In this document: in pieces, positions 56,053 to 64,000 of the stretch | Layout: each line of letters starts with the position of its first letter | Numbering within the stretch: the stretch's first letter is position 1 | NCBI RefSeq assembly: GCF_963678635.1 | Contig: NC_087071.1 | Span: 38,279,858-38,343,857, forward strand | Length of the DNA stretch: 64,000 nucleotides | From: Symsagittifera roscoffensis | Lineage: Eukaryota > Xenacoelomorpha > Acoela > Convolutidae | Reading direction: 5' to 3' | Notes under the pieces: model-generated | Told to the model about the DNA's origin: nothing | Databases searched by the model: none | Seen by the model: the letters and a program-made list of their open reading frames with translations, nothing else | Position numbers and translations under genes: made by a program

Positions 56053-58575
56053 TCAGGCGATGCTCAAGTAATACTTCTTATGGAGATACACCATTATCTC
56101 AGTTTCTGCAAAGACCACATGTAGGATAGCGTACAATTCCCTCGGGCTCAGTTTGCCCCTGTTCGGGTCATACACCGGCATTGAGACTTCTGTTATCCCT
56201 CTTTCAATCATGAAGTCTCGTAATCTTGTTAGTGCCAATATCACGTGTTCGGGATCGATTGTGTTCCTGTCATTGACCCTCGTTACTAGGAAGCACAGAT
56301 ATTTGCCCGGGACTTGTGCCACTGACGCTGGAAGCGCTGCCATCCCTCCCAGTCCTGGTCTCTGTCTGAACAGAAACTCTACATTCTGGTACTCTCTTTT
56401 GAAGTCAGCTTCCAATCTTGATTTGAAACTCATGTCCGCCGTGATGCAGATCGCGCTGGTCCTGTTTGACAGGATGAAGTCGCTATCTGTTATCATGATG
56501 TTCTCCGAGTATTCATTGGGTATTTCGAATTTCGTTTTGAAATTCCGACCTATAGTAGGCTCTGGCTCTTCTTCCTCCAGTTCCAATTCGCTCGTTTCTC
56601 TCACTTCCTTGAGCTTCTTTATCATCAAATTTTCGGTGTGGGTAAGTCCTACCCCCACTCCCCGGACAAAAATATTTATCGACGTCCCCGTCGATGTTGT
56701 CGGGTCTGAATTGTCCTGAGGAATGTCCAGTGGCCTGTCTGTTGCCGTCCATCCGAAAAGAGGGTCCTCTGTCTTCATGTAATTTGCTGCTGATACATCG
56801 ACTTGCTGAATGCTTTGTCCTTCGCGGCTCTCGTCTTTGACATCACGCATCCACTCTAGAATCCTCAAGTTCGTGTTCTCCCTCCTCTCTATCTCACTCT
56901 GTTCGAGATCCGTTTCTACTTCTGGCGTCGAGTAATCATCCTGCGGATAATGACCACCATCGTCAATGACCTGCCATTCCTCTCCGGCTTCCAGTTCGCC
57001 TGCCTTCAGTAATTCCTCGCCCAAATTGTCTGGCTGTATCTTATCGATCAAGAAGTCATCCCCGTACCTGTTGTACCTCATGCCGGTGCGTTTACGATTG
57101 CCAGTCCTGGTTTCCGGTGGTGTTGGTCGATCCGGCTCCATCCACTTCGGCACCTCGTCTTCTTCTACAAATGATCCTGCATCAGACCCCACTCCTATCT
57201 TTTCATTGTCGTCCAAACTCAAGTTCTCATTACCATCATTTTTCTCTCGAGTACCTTTCTCATTCACTTCACACGCTGGCTCTACCACCAGGTACTCAAG
57301 ACCCTCCATGTCCTTCGGTATGCACCAATCCTCTGGGGACGGGACGTGAGGCTTCAGATTCTCATAATGTGCCGCTCGCCCAGTACTCAAGCGATAGAAC
57401 CGTCCTTGTTGATGAACCTCCGTTATCATGAATGGTCCCCTCCACTTCTTGAGTAGTTTCTTTGTTCCCTTGGGCGGTATTACATTTTGGAAGACCCACA
57501 CGTATTGGCCCACTTCATATGGCTTTGCTCTTAATATTTTTTCGTCGTATTTCCTGCGTTGCCTCATTTGCGCTTGCGCCGTGTTCCTCCTGCATAGCTC
57601 GTTCAACTCCTGTTGTCTTTTGATCGCTTCTTTCACGTATGCCTGAGGCGACGTCCTTTTCCCCTCGTATTCCGGGTAAAAGAATGTCAGAGGCATTGCT
57701 CTCTCCCTGCCCGTCAACATCATGAAAGGACTGATGCCCGTAGTTGAGTGCTGTGTACTGTTGTAGGCTCCTACTACCTGTGGCAGGTATTTGTCCCAGT
57801 CCGTCATGTATCTTGAGCAGTACACCCTTAACATGTTGACCAGTGTCCTGTTTTGTCTCTCTACCAACCCATTGGTCTGCGGGTGATAGGTCGTCGAGTG
57901 TGCTTGAGCAATGTGCGATCTCTTCATCAATTCTTTTGTCAAGTCCCCCACAAAAGCTTTGCCGTTGTCCGACTGGAAAGTCATTGGACAACCATACCGC
58001 GATATCCAATGCGTTATCAGATGATCACATGTCTCTTCGGCCGAGGCTGTCTGGCACGGAACCGCTTCCGCCAACTTTGTGAAGTGATCTATTATAACCA
58101 GTATCTGGTTGTATCCTGACTCTGTCATGCAGATTTTTTGATGGTCTATCTGCACCACTTCATTGAACTCCGAGCTCTCAACGGACTTGAGGGGAAACTT
58201 CATCTTCCTTGGGTCTTTTACCTGGAGACATGCCAGGCAGGCATTCACCCATCTCTCGCAAGCTTTTCTCATTCCTGGCCAATCAAATCTGTGAAGTATC
58301 CTTTGTTGTACTTTGTCTATCCCCTGGTGACCCATCTGGTCGTGTGATCTGAAAAGCACCTCTGTCTGGTACAATTGTGGTAGTATGATGAGGTTGTGTT
58401 TGTGTAATATCTTTTCCTCATCTCTCCTCTTGCACGCTACCACTCCATCAGCTGTGTGGTAAAGTAAGTCTTTCTTTTCTTTGTAGAACTGGCTCAAGAT
58501 CTTGTAGCTGTCTTCCTCAAGTTCCCCCTTCTCCTTGACCCCCGACTGGATCCATTTGGAGAGGTTACTTGTCAT
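56053..58575 (-). CDS. int: Integrase with C-terminal macro-like domain, giant element
   Basis: 840 residues. HHCC zinc module: His78, His83, Cys113, Cys116. Catalytic core D-D-E: Asp144 (QIDHQ), Asp203 (QSDNG), Glu239 (NGLVERQ). GPY/F module near 380 (KKWRGPFMITEV). Then an acidic linker containing RYNRYGDDFLIDKI, which I recall from the ends of some gypsy integrases. Residues ~700-835 look like a macro domain of the OARD1/TARG1 type: FKREYQNVEFLFRQRPGLGG, then KYLCFLVTR, then LRDFMIERGITEVSMP and a final EIMVYLHKKY strand. This follows the OARD1 order (F-K-FG-V-ELL-Q, G-VAVL, YYLITK, L-SHCLKNGVTDLSMP, I-VY). The Gly-rich GCGLD loop is replaced by YDPNRGKL. Integrase inserts the DNA copy; macro domains bind or remove ADP-ribose. 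Confidence 0.85.
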   Translation of the reverse strand: MTSNLSKWIQSGVKEKGELEEDSYKILSQFYKEKKDLLYHTADGVVACKRRDEEKILHKHNLIILPQLYQTEVLFRSHDQMGHQGIDKVQQRILHRFDWPGMRKACERWVNACLACLQVKDPRKMKFPLKSVESSEFNEVVQIDHQKICMTESGYNQILVIIDHFTKLAEAVPCQTASAEETCDHLITHWISRYGCPMTFQSDNGKAFVGDLTKELMKRSHIAQAHSTTYHPQTNGLVERQNRTLVNMLRVYCSRYMTDWDKYLPQVVGAYNSTQHSTTGISPFMMLTGRERAMPLTFFYPEYEGKRTSPQAYVKEAIKRQQELNELCRRNTAQAQMRQRRKYDEKILRAKPYEVGQYVWVFQNVIPPKGTKKLLKKWRGPFMITEVHQQGRFYRLSTGRAAHYENLKPHVPSPEDWCIPKDMEGLEYLVVEPACEVNEKGTREKNDGNENLSLDDNEKIGVGSDAGSFVEEDEVPKWMEPDRPTPPETRTGNRKRTGMRYNRYGDDFLIDKIQPDNLGEELLKAGELEAGEEWQVIDDGGHYPQDDYSTPEVETDLEQSEIERRENTNLRILEWMRDVKDESREGQSIQQVDVSAANYMKTEDPLFGWTATDRPLDIPQDNSDPTTSTGTSINIFVRGVGVGLTHTENLMIKKLKEVRETSELELEEEEPEPTIGRNFKTKFEIPNEYSENIMITDSDFILSNRTSAICITADMSFKSRLEADFKREYQNVEFLFRQRPGLGGMAALPASVAQVPGKYLCFLVTRVNDRNTIDPEHVILALTRLRDFMIERGITEVSMPVYDPNRGKLSPRELYAILHVVFAETEIMVYLHKKYYLSIA
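56056..56475 (-). other. Macro (ADP-ribose-binding)-like domain at the integrase C-terminus
   Basis: Pattern match to OARD1-like macro domains over about 130 residues, with conserved strand-helix order and the ELL-Q and G-T-SMP blocks. The first block, ICITADMSFKSRLEADFK, aligns to CISEDCRMGAGIAVLFK. The replaced ligand loop makes catalysis doubtful. Confidence 0.55.
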
Positions 58576-58593
58576 TTTGTCATTCTTCTGGGC

Positions 58594-61500
58594 TCATATT
58601 AGGTCTGACAGCCTATATCTTGCCTTGACATGCTCCTTTAGCGCCATGATCTGTCCATTCATCTCACCAGGGTTGTGGATGTCATCACTCAGTTTCACGC
58701 ATATCATCCTTTTCACGATTTTCATATCATCTTCTGGCACCAGATTCGTTCTGATGTTTGAGTTGCGTGATAGTTCCCTGAATGGTTTCCTTGCGACCGC
58801 AATTTTCTCAAGTTCCTCAACACCTCGCATCTCCTGTATGTCCATGTTGTATGTTCCTGAAGATGGATCCGTCTGTAACTCCCTGTCGTGGTGCCTTGTC
58901 TTCTCTTCCGCCAGTATCATGCACAGACTGTCCTGGTTTTCGCTGCTCTCATCCGAGTCTTCATCCCATCTTTCACGCTCCCCGGACAATTTTCCTTCTC
59001 CGGTTCCTTCTTCCGTGAACCTGGAACACTCCCCGGACTCTTGACCTAGTCCCAGGTGTTCAGTATCTTCCTTGAACGTCACTTTCTTTTTCCTAACCTT
59101 GGTCTGCTCCAGAATGTCTTCGGGGATTTTGTCAACCAGTGACCGCACGACATCTTTGCTGTCAGTGACGCTTCCTCTTGATGAGTCAGTATCGTTCACT
59201 GTCTCTTTTCTCCGAAGTATAGTGAATTCCGGTTTCTCTTTACCCTTCTCCTGGATCACTGGCTTATCATCTGATAGTTTCTCGAGCAACCTCATTAAGT
59301 CATCATCTATCTGTGCAGTTCCTGCTTCCACCTGGCTAAGATCATAGCCTTTTGCCTTGAGCGTCTCCTTCACGATCTTCGACTTGAGTATAATCTCAAT
59401 CGGAATCCGCTTGCTCTTCCTCAAGATGGTCTTCTCTGGAGGCTCTTTAGACAATTCAGATTGATCTTCTATCGGTTTGCCTGACTTGTCCAGCCATCTC
59501 GTGAGTGGAAGACTGTCGTACGTTTCCTTGTTCATGAATGAGAAGCCATCTTTGATTTCAGGTATGTCTGCTTCTCTTTGCTCTTGTCTCTCATAGAACT
59601 CCGTCTTCTTACTCAAGCTGTCGGCATTCTGATGTTTATCTCGCGTTCTATGCTCAATTATCATGTTGTATCCGTCCAGGCAAACTATCCACCTCCCAAT
59701 GTAACTTTGGTCCATTGAGTACGTTTTCAGCCAGCTCAGTGCTCTGTTGTCGACTCGCAACTTGAATGGCTCACTGCCCAGGTACGCCCTGTATTTCTCG
59801 ACAAAGGTAACCACCGCGAACATCTCAGCTTTCGGTGCTCCGTACTTCATTTCCGTGTCACTCAGGACTTTGCTCCCGTACGCTATTGGTCTCAAGACTG
59901 TCTTCCCATTCCATTCTTGTTCTTGGTGGAGAATCCCAGAAATCGCGACTACCGACGCATCCGTGTCTAGCACGTACATCCCTTTCTCAGTCGGCATACC
60001 CAGTACTGGTGCCTCACATAGCTCTTTCTTTATCCTCTGAAATGACTCTTCTGCTGCGTTGTTCCACGTGAACTTCTTGCCCTTGTGTCTCATTAATTGT
60101 TGCATCGGGTATACCTTGTCTGCATATCCTTTGATGAACTCTCTATAATAGTTAGCGAAACCCAGGAAGCTCATCAACTGGTGCTCTGTCTTCGGTGATT
60201 TCCAGGTCAGGACTGCTTCCACGGCGTCCGTATCAGGTCTGATGCCGTGCTTGTCTACCATCCTACCCAAGTATTTTATTGAGTCCTTGAGTATCTCGCA
60301 CTTTGATGGTTTACACTTTAGCCCCGACCTCTTCATGCATGCAAACACCTCGTCTAGTCTCTCAATGTGGTCTTCCAGTGTTGGCGTCGCTATTACCACG
60401 TCATCCACGTAGCACATTACCAGATTGCCATACTTCTTCGTTACGCCTATCAGCGCGTGTGCCATCAACCGCTGAAACGTGGATGTGGCATTGCAAAGTC
60501 CAAACGGCATCCGTTTCCATTGAAACAGACCCAACTCGCAGGCAAACCCTGTCTTGTCCCTGTCCTGCTTCCTTAGTGGTACTTGCCAAAAGGCCGAGCC
60601 TAAATCAAGAGTAGTAAAAAATTTTGCATCACCTAACTTCGAGAGGCTCTCATCAATCCTCGGTATGGGATAGGCATCCTTCACCGTGACGGAGTTCAGG
60701 TATCGAAAGTCACAACGAAACCTCAACTGGTCGCCTTTCTTTTTGGCCATCACTACTCCACACGCCCACGGTGACTTGGATGGTTCTATCATGTCATACT
60801 CTAGTAACGTCTCGATCTCTTTTCTACACGCGTCCGATTTGTGTGGGGTCATGCGCCTCGCCCCCTCCCTGTGTGGTACCGCGTTTTCCTCAAGTTCTAT
60901 TTCATGCTCAACGAAATTACAACACCCGATATCCGCCTTATGCCTCGAAAAAACTTCTTCGTTCCGCTCTAGTACGTCCTTGATGGCTTCGAGCTGTTCA
61001 TCTTTCAGTTTGCCCCTCAAATGTTCAATCTCCGGCAGGACCGGTTTTTCATTTTGCATTTCATCTAGTGTGGGTCGCTCTGGAAAGTTCGAACAGCTCG
61101 AAAGACCATCATCCGTTTCTGACTTAAGTGATTTAATAAGACCTGAAGAATCTTTTATTTTCTGCAATCGTCTCAAGATACAAATTTTGTCCCTGTGATT
61201 GGGGCAATCAACAACTTCATTTTGTTTTGAATTCTCAATTGTTTCATATCGAGTTTTAACCGGTAAAGCATATCCCAGTTTCCTCCCTCTTTGTATCGTG
61301 ATCGGTATATCAAGGGTATTCAACAAGACACTGACGCAGAGGCCGCTCTTCGTTATCGAAAATGATCTTCCTAAAACAGCAGCACTTTGACTATTAGGAT
61401 TCGGAACTATGCACACTTGCTTGTTTTCACTTAGTTCATTGTAATTTTTCATCCTCAAACTTACGATTGCCGCTTCATTAGCTTTTAGCCTCACCCTCCT

Positions 61501-61749
61501 ACTCAAGAATACCGGTGCTTTGTTTTCATTTGCCATTATTAAATTTACCGGTTTGATTGCGTACCTCCTATCCGGGTTCCGTATCCTGAACATTGCGTTA
61601 TTTAAATCAATCGTTACGTCGAAATTCCTGATGAAGTCTCTGCCCAAAATGAATTGGTCAGATTCATCTAGGTTTTCTACCACGATAAAGCTCATCCACA
61701 GGTTACGTTCCCCCAAATTGAGGGCTATTATCGGCGTCCTGCCCAGCAC
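58594..61749 (-). CDS. pol: Reverse transcriptase / RNase H polyprotein part, giant element
   Basis: 1,051 residues. Residues 33-50 (FILGRDFIRNFDVTIDL) are the C-terminal strand region of a retropepsin, so the protease spans the gag/pol border. RT runs from about 300 to 560: Asp382 in TTLDLGSAFWQVPL, MPFGLCNATSTFQRLM at 414-429, the catalytic YVDD at 447-450 and SFLGFANYYREFI at 527-539. RNase H starts near 590 (YVLDTDASVVAISG) and continues with EMFAVVTFVEKYRAYL, RVDNRALSWL and HQNADSLSKK. This is a textbook Ty3/gypsy order. The last ~300 residues are a hydrophilic acidic linker before integrase, unusually long. It is expressed as part of a Gag-Pol precursor in this family. Confidence 0.93.
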   Translation of the reverse strand: MLGRTPIIALNLGERNLWMSFIVVENLDESDQFILGRDFIRNFDVTIDLNNAMFRIRNPDRRYAIKPVNLIMANENKAPVFLSRRVRLKANEAAIVSLRMKNYNELSENKQVCIVPNPNSQSAAVLGRSFSITKSGLCVSVLLNTLDIPITIQRGRKLGYALPVKTRYETIENSKQNEVVDCPNHRDKICILRRLQKIKDSSGLIKSLKSETDDGLSSCSNFPERPTLDEMQNEKPVLPEIEHLRGKLKDEQLEAIKDVLERNEEVFSRHKADIGCCNFVEHEIELEENAVPHREGARRMTPHKSDACRKEIETLLEYDMIEPSKSPWACGVVMAKKKGDQLRFRCDFRYLNSVTVKDAYPIPRIDESLSKLGDAKFFTTLDLGSAFWQVPLRKQDRDKTGFACELGLFQWKRMPFGLCNATSTFQRLMAHALIGVTKKYGNLVMCYVDDVVIATPTLEDHIERLDEVFACMKRSGLKCKPSKCEILKDSIKYLGRMVDKHGIRPDTDAVEAVLTWKSPKTEHQLMSFLGFANYYREFIKGYADKVYPMQQLMRHKGKKFTWNNAAEESFQRIKKELCEAPVLGMPTEKGMYVLDTDASVVAISGILHQEQEWNGKTVLRPIAYGSKVLSDTEMKYGAPKAEMFAVVTFVEKYRAYLGSEPFKLRVDNRALSWLKTYSMDQSYIGRWIVCLDGYNMIIEHRTRDKHQNADSLSKKTEFYERQEQREADIPEIKDGFSFMNKETYDSLPLTRWLDKSGKPIEDQSELSKEPPEKTILRKSKRIPIEIILKSKIVKETLKAKGYDLSQVEAGTAQIDDDLMRLLEKLSDDKPVIQEKGKEKPEFTILRRKETVNDTDSSRGSVTDSKDVVRSLVDKIPEDILEQTKVRKKKVTFKEDTEHLGLGQESGECSRFTEEGTGEGKLSGERERWDEDSDESSENQDSLCMILAEEKTRHHDRELQTDPSSGTYNMDIQEMRGVEELEKIAVARKPFRELSRNSNIRTNLVPEDDMKIVKRMICVKLSDDIHNPGEMNGQIMALKEHVKARYRLSDLI

Positions 61750-61773
61750 CCGTAGGGCCCCTTTGTTTGCAGC

Positions 61774-63966
61774 TTACAGCCGTATTCTCGAGTCTATCAA
61801 GTCACCTTTGTCAAAGCCCATCTTCTCCCAAGTTTCGATTGGTATAACGCTCAAGACTGCTCCCGTGTCAAGCAACCCACGCAACTGAGTCTTTTTGCCA
61901 CTTATATCCAGCACGTGACCTGTCACATCTGCCTCCGTCCCGATGTGCATTGCATCTTCCTCAAGCATGGCGCAGTGTCCAATCGATCTCACTTTTAATT
62001 CTTCTTTCCCTACGTAGATTTGTCCAATCAGGTCTTCGTCACATGTTATCATCGTCTTGGTATAGATGTTAATCCCATCTATATTTAGCATCACCTCGTG
62101 TGGACCGTAAGCTTCAGTATATCTGCTATCAACACGTACCGACTTGCTGCCCCCTCTCATGAGTAGTGCTCTCAGTGCTCTAGAAGTCGTTTGTGGGCTT
62201 ATACCACTCAAATAGTCTGCATACACGTCAATGTGCATTATCGTCTGGTCGCTCGGCTCGCTCAAGTTTCTGGTTACCTCGTGGCCGCCCACTGTGATTA
62301 TCGACATTATCCTTGCCCCGATTTTCGATATGCCAAAAGGTTTACCTGTCACCATTTTCACAGTACTGCAATTCCCGGTCTTTGTTGAGCCTGGTACAGC
62401 CTCTGGTATTTGTTTCGATCCAGTTAATGCTTCGTTAAAATTCTGTCTTTTTATCTCCAGTTTTAGTCGTTGCTCTATTTCTTTCGCAGCCAGATCCTGT
62501 TTCACTTTGGCAATTGCTTCCGTCGCCGCTTTCTCATAATTTATCTCTAGAGAGTTCCCTGCCGCGGATTCTATGGCATCATTAACATGTGATACAGCTT
62601 TCACTGTCTTCGTCGGCAATTCCGTGCTTGGTGCTCCTAAGTTCCTCGATTCAAATTCGTTTTGCCTGTTCCGCTGATTCTGCACCGCCGCTAATGCCAG
62701 CTTATGTTTAGGGTGACTCTGGTCCTTGACCGCTTCCCAGAACAAGGGACAATCCATTCGGAAGTGCCCCTCCTGGTTACAGAAGAAGCATCTTGCGCCT
62801 ATCTTGATGATTAAGCCACTATAGTACTCGTGTTCCTCCATCTGGCTCATGTCCTCCTCATCTGGTGCATATCCTAGACTCTTCATGCCTTGTTTGTATG
62901 TTGTGCAGTCAGCCACGTGGTGATCCGCCGACCCGCAGTTCGCGCATGATCTGCGCTTGTCCATGTCATCTCTAGGTTTGTACCATGACGACCTCTGCGG
63001 TTGACTTCCCCCTTGCGTGTTCCTGTTTTCTGAATACGAGTATTTCTTGGGTTTCATCAGCATGTATTCCCTTGATTTCTGTCTCATTTCTTCTGGGGTT
63101 GGTGCGCTGTCTTTCGACAATGTGTAGTATGTTGCTAACATTGTCCTTAAGTCGTCACTTTTTACCCCATCAATGAACTTCGAGGCAATGCTAAAGTTTC
63201 TTCTGTTTGCCGACTCCTCTGGGTCACTCCTTCTTCTCAAGCTCTCGAGATCATCTAGGAACCGATCTATTGACTCGTCGTCCCTCTGCCTTCTCTTTTC
63301 AAATCGCATCATCGCTTGGTGACCCTTCATGCCTGACCCGAATCGATTCAGCAATATCTCGAAGATCTTGTCCGCGGTATCGCGTTCTTCTTCTTTCTTC
63401 GCAACCACGCATTTTAATGCTGTGCCTTCTAAATTGCTGAGTATGGCTGTGCATGCTTGTCTTTCATCGTTCAAGTTGTCTTGCTCTAGATGTAATCTCA
63501 TCACTTCCACCCACGTGTCAATGCATCCATCTGAGTCGTCTTTGAATTCTTTTGGCTTCTTGAATGTTTTTCTTGATTTCCCATCTCTCCTATCGCTCGA
63601 GTTAGTGTTCCTCGTGGCGAAGGCCTCTAGAGTCCTGTTCATCATCTCCCAAGTGTTTGCCCATGTCATAGCATCCGGACCTGCGTTGCTGTTAGCTGTT
63701 GAGTCCCCCGGACCAGTCGTTGTACTTGACATTCCATTCTTCATGATTGTTTTAGCAGCTGTTGGTGCTATGCTCACCGTATCCCGGGTTAAGGGCAACG
63801 GTGTCGATTGCCGTTTGTTCCTTTGTGGTTCCACAAAGTCAACTCTGGTGCCTTGCGTGCGATCTGCTGCCGGTCTTTCTTGTGAGGTAGAATTACTCAA
63901 GATTGCATCCAATTTCGCCTGTATTGCACACGAACTCTCGGCCTGATTTTTGCTCATTGTGTCCAT
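61774..63966 (-). CDS. gag: Gag with two zinc knuckles and protease start, giant element
   Basis: 730 residues from the chosen Met, but the frame is still open to the window edge (NSQLGSLEKRM upstream), so the true start is outside. Residues ~135-310 form the Retrotrans_gag capsid region (DTWVEVMRLHLEQDNLNDER, then the FGSGMKGHQAMMRFEKRRQ block). CCHC knuckles lie at 341-354 (CANCGSADHHVADC) and 393-406 (CFFCNQEGHFRMDC). A ~290-residue linker follows. The retropepsin catalytic motif LDTGAVLSVIP begins near residue 699. The capsid packages RNA, the knuckles bind it, and the protease matures the precursor. Confidence 0.9.
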   Translation of the reverse strand: MDTMSKNQAESSCAIQAKLDAILSNSTSQERPAADRTQGTRVDFVEPQRNKRQSTPLPLTRDTVSIAPTAAKTIMKNGMSSTTTGPGDSTANSNAGPDAMTWANTWEMMNRTLEAFATRNTNSSDRRDGKSRKTFKKPKEFKDDSDGCIDTWVEVMRLHLEQDNLNDERQACTAILSNLEGTALKCVVAKKEEERDTADKIFEILLNRFGSGMKGHQAMMRFEKRRQRDDESIDRFLDDLESLRRRSDPEESANRRNFSIASKFIDGVKSDDLRTMLATYYTLSKDSAPTPEEMRQKSREYMLMKPKKYSYSENRNTQGGSQPQRSSWYKPRDDMDKRRSCANCGSADHHVADCTTYKQGMKSLGYAPDEEDMSQMEEHEYYSGLIIKIGARCFFCNQEGHFRMDCPLFWEAVKDQSHPKHKLALAAVQNQRNRQNEFESRNLGAPSTELPTKTVKAVSHVNDAIESAAGNSLEINYEKAATEAIAKVKQDLAAKEIEQRLKLEIKRQNFNEALTGSKQIPEAVPGSTKTGNCSTVKMVTGKPFGISKIGARIMSIITVGGHEVTRNLSEPSDQTIMHIDVYADYLSGISPQTTSRALRALLMRGGSKSVRVDSRYTEAYGPHEVMLNIDGINIYTKTMITCDEDLIGQIYVGKEELKVRSIGHCAMLEEDAMHIGTEADVTGHVLDISGKKTQLRGLLDTGAVLSVIPIETWEKMGFDKGDLIDSRIRL

Positions 63967-64000
63967 TCTCTTTTCCAGGCTACCTAATTGGCTGTTGACA

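Larger units (their letters stand above)
45400..64000 (-). mobile_element. Giant young-looking Ty3/gypsy LTR element with two extra giant genes
   Basis: All long reading frames lie on the - strand. The order from the right is gag-protease, RT-RNase H, integrase (plus macro-like domain), 1,717-residue protein, 1,269-residue protein, polypurine tract, 3' LTR. About 18.6 kb is in view. The gag frame remains open to the window edge, so the 5' LTR and primer-binding site lie outside. Base composition is much richer in GC than the flanks, and CTCAAG/CTCGAG hexamers are far above chance throughout. The element looks nearly whole, with at most a few interruptions at gene borders, where such families may use read-through. 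The long open frames suggest recent activity. Confidence 0.85.

Noticed and set aside
46167-63946. Many + strand open frames of 60-200 codons across the giant element
   Set aside because: They are antisense shadows of the long - strand genes, with low-complexity Ser/Pro/Leu composition and no family features.
1-64000. CRISPR arrays, bacterial operons, tRNA or rRNA genes
   Set aside because: No regularly spaced short repeats with unique spacers, no bacterial-style gene spacing, and no tRNA or rRNA core motifs were recognised in this animal-type sequence.
45400-64000. CTCAAG enrichment as a simple Leu-Glu codon effect
   Set aside because: The hexamer also crowds the non-coding spacer and putative LTR and falls in different codon frames. 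A codon-preserving control is still the decisive test.

Overview
The window is draft-assembly DNA from an invertebrate animal whose species cannot be fixed from sequence alone. The reasons are AT-rich spacers, spliceosomal GT...AG signals, a 200-base N gap, and a typical animal mixture of Ty3/gypsy LTR elements, hAT- and Tc1/mariner-type miniature elements, a MULE transposase relic and a LINE relic. Almost everything here is mobile or duplicated DNA. No intact ordinary host gene was recognised; the only host-like coding is a two-exon gene end present in several copies.

Left part (1-24.35 kb, + strand): a large, old, heavily decayed Ty3/gypsy LTR element with gag (CCHC knuckle and an RS/N-rich basic tail), retropepsin, RT, RNase H, integrase, and an envelope gene that looks like the class III (gB-like) glycoprotein of chuviruses. 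An unknown extra reading region and an LTR-like 3' end follow. Its integrase is split by about 7.6 kb of foreign DNA (about 8.27-15.86 kb) holding a MULE relic, a 399-bp hAT-type miniature element with a perfect 8-bp target duplication, a long-TIR Tc1/mariner-type miniature element and one copy of a duplicated host-like block. The 3' end of the LTR element lies inside another copy of that miniature element.

Middle part (24.35-35.3 kb): repeated copies of the same block (miniature elements with TA target sites plus a two-exon gene end on the - strand), including a very young 1,188-bp tandem duplication. After the N gap comes an ATAATGG-rich element. From 35.96 to 37.77 kb a hAT-type miniature element has its inside expanded into a ~250-bp, ~7-copy tandem array. 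From 38.3 to 41.0 kb lies an inverted, diverged second copy of the 3' end of the left LTR element. From 41 to 45.4 kb there is mostly unrecognised AT-rich DNA with one LINE RT relic.

Right part (about 45.4-64 kb, - strand): a young-looking giant Ty3/gypsy element with five very long reading frames in the order gag-protease, RT-RNase H, integrase, a 1,717-residue protein and a 1,269-residue protein, then a polypurine tract and a 3' LTR. Its 5' end runs off the window. The integrase frame ends in what looks like an OARD1-type macro domain. The 1,717-residue protein has a coiled coil and two SGNH/GDSL-hydrolase-like domains. The 1,269-residue protein is unrecognised. The whole element, coding and non-coding, is strongly enriched in the hexamers CTCAAG/CTCGAG. 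This element is the best candidate for an undescribed system.
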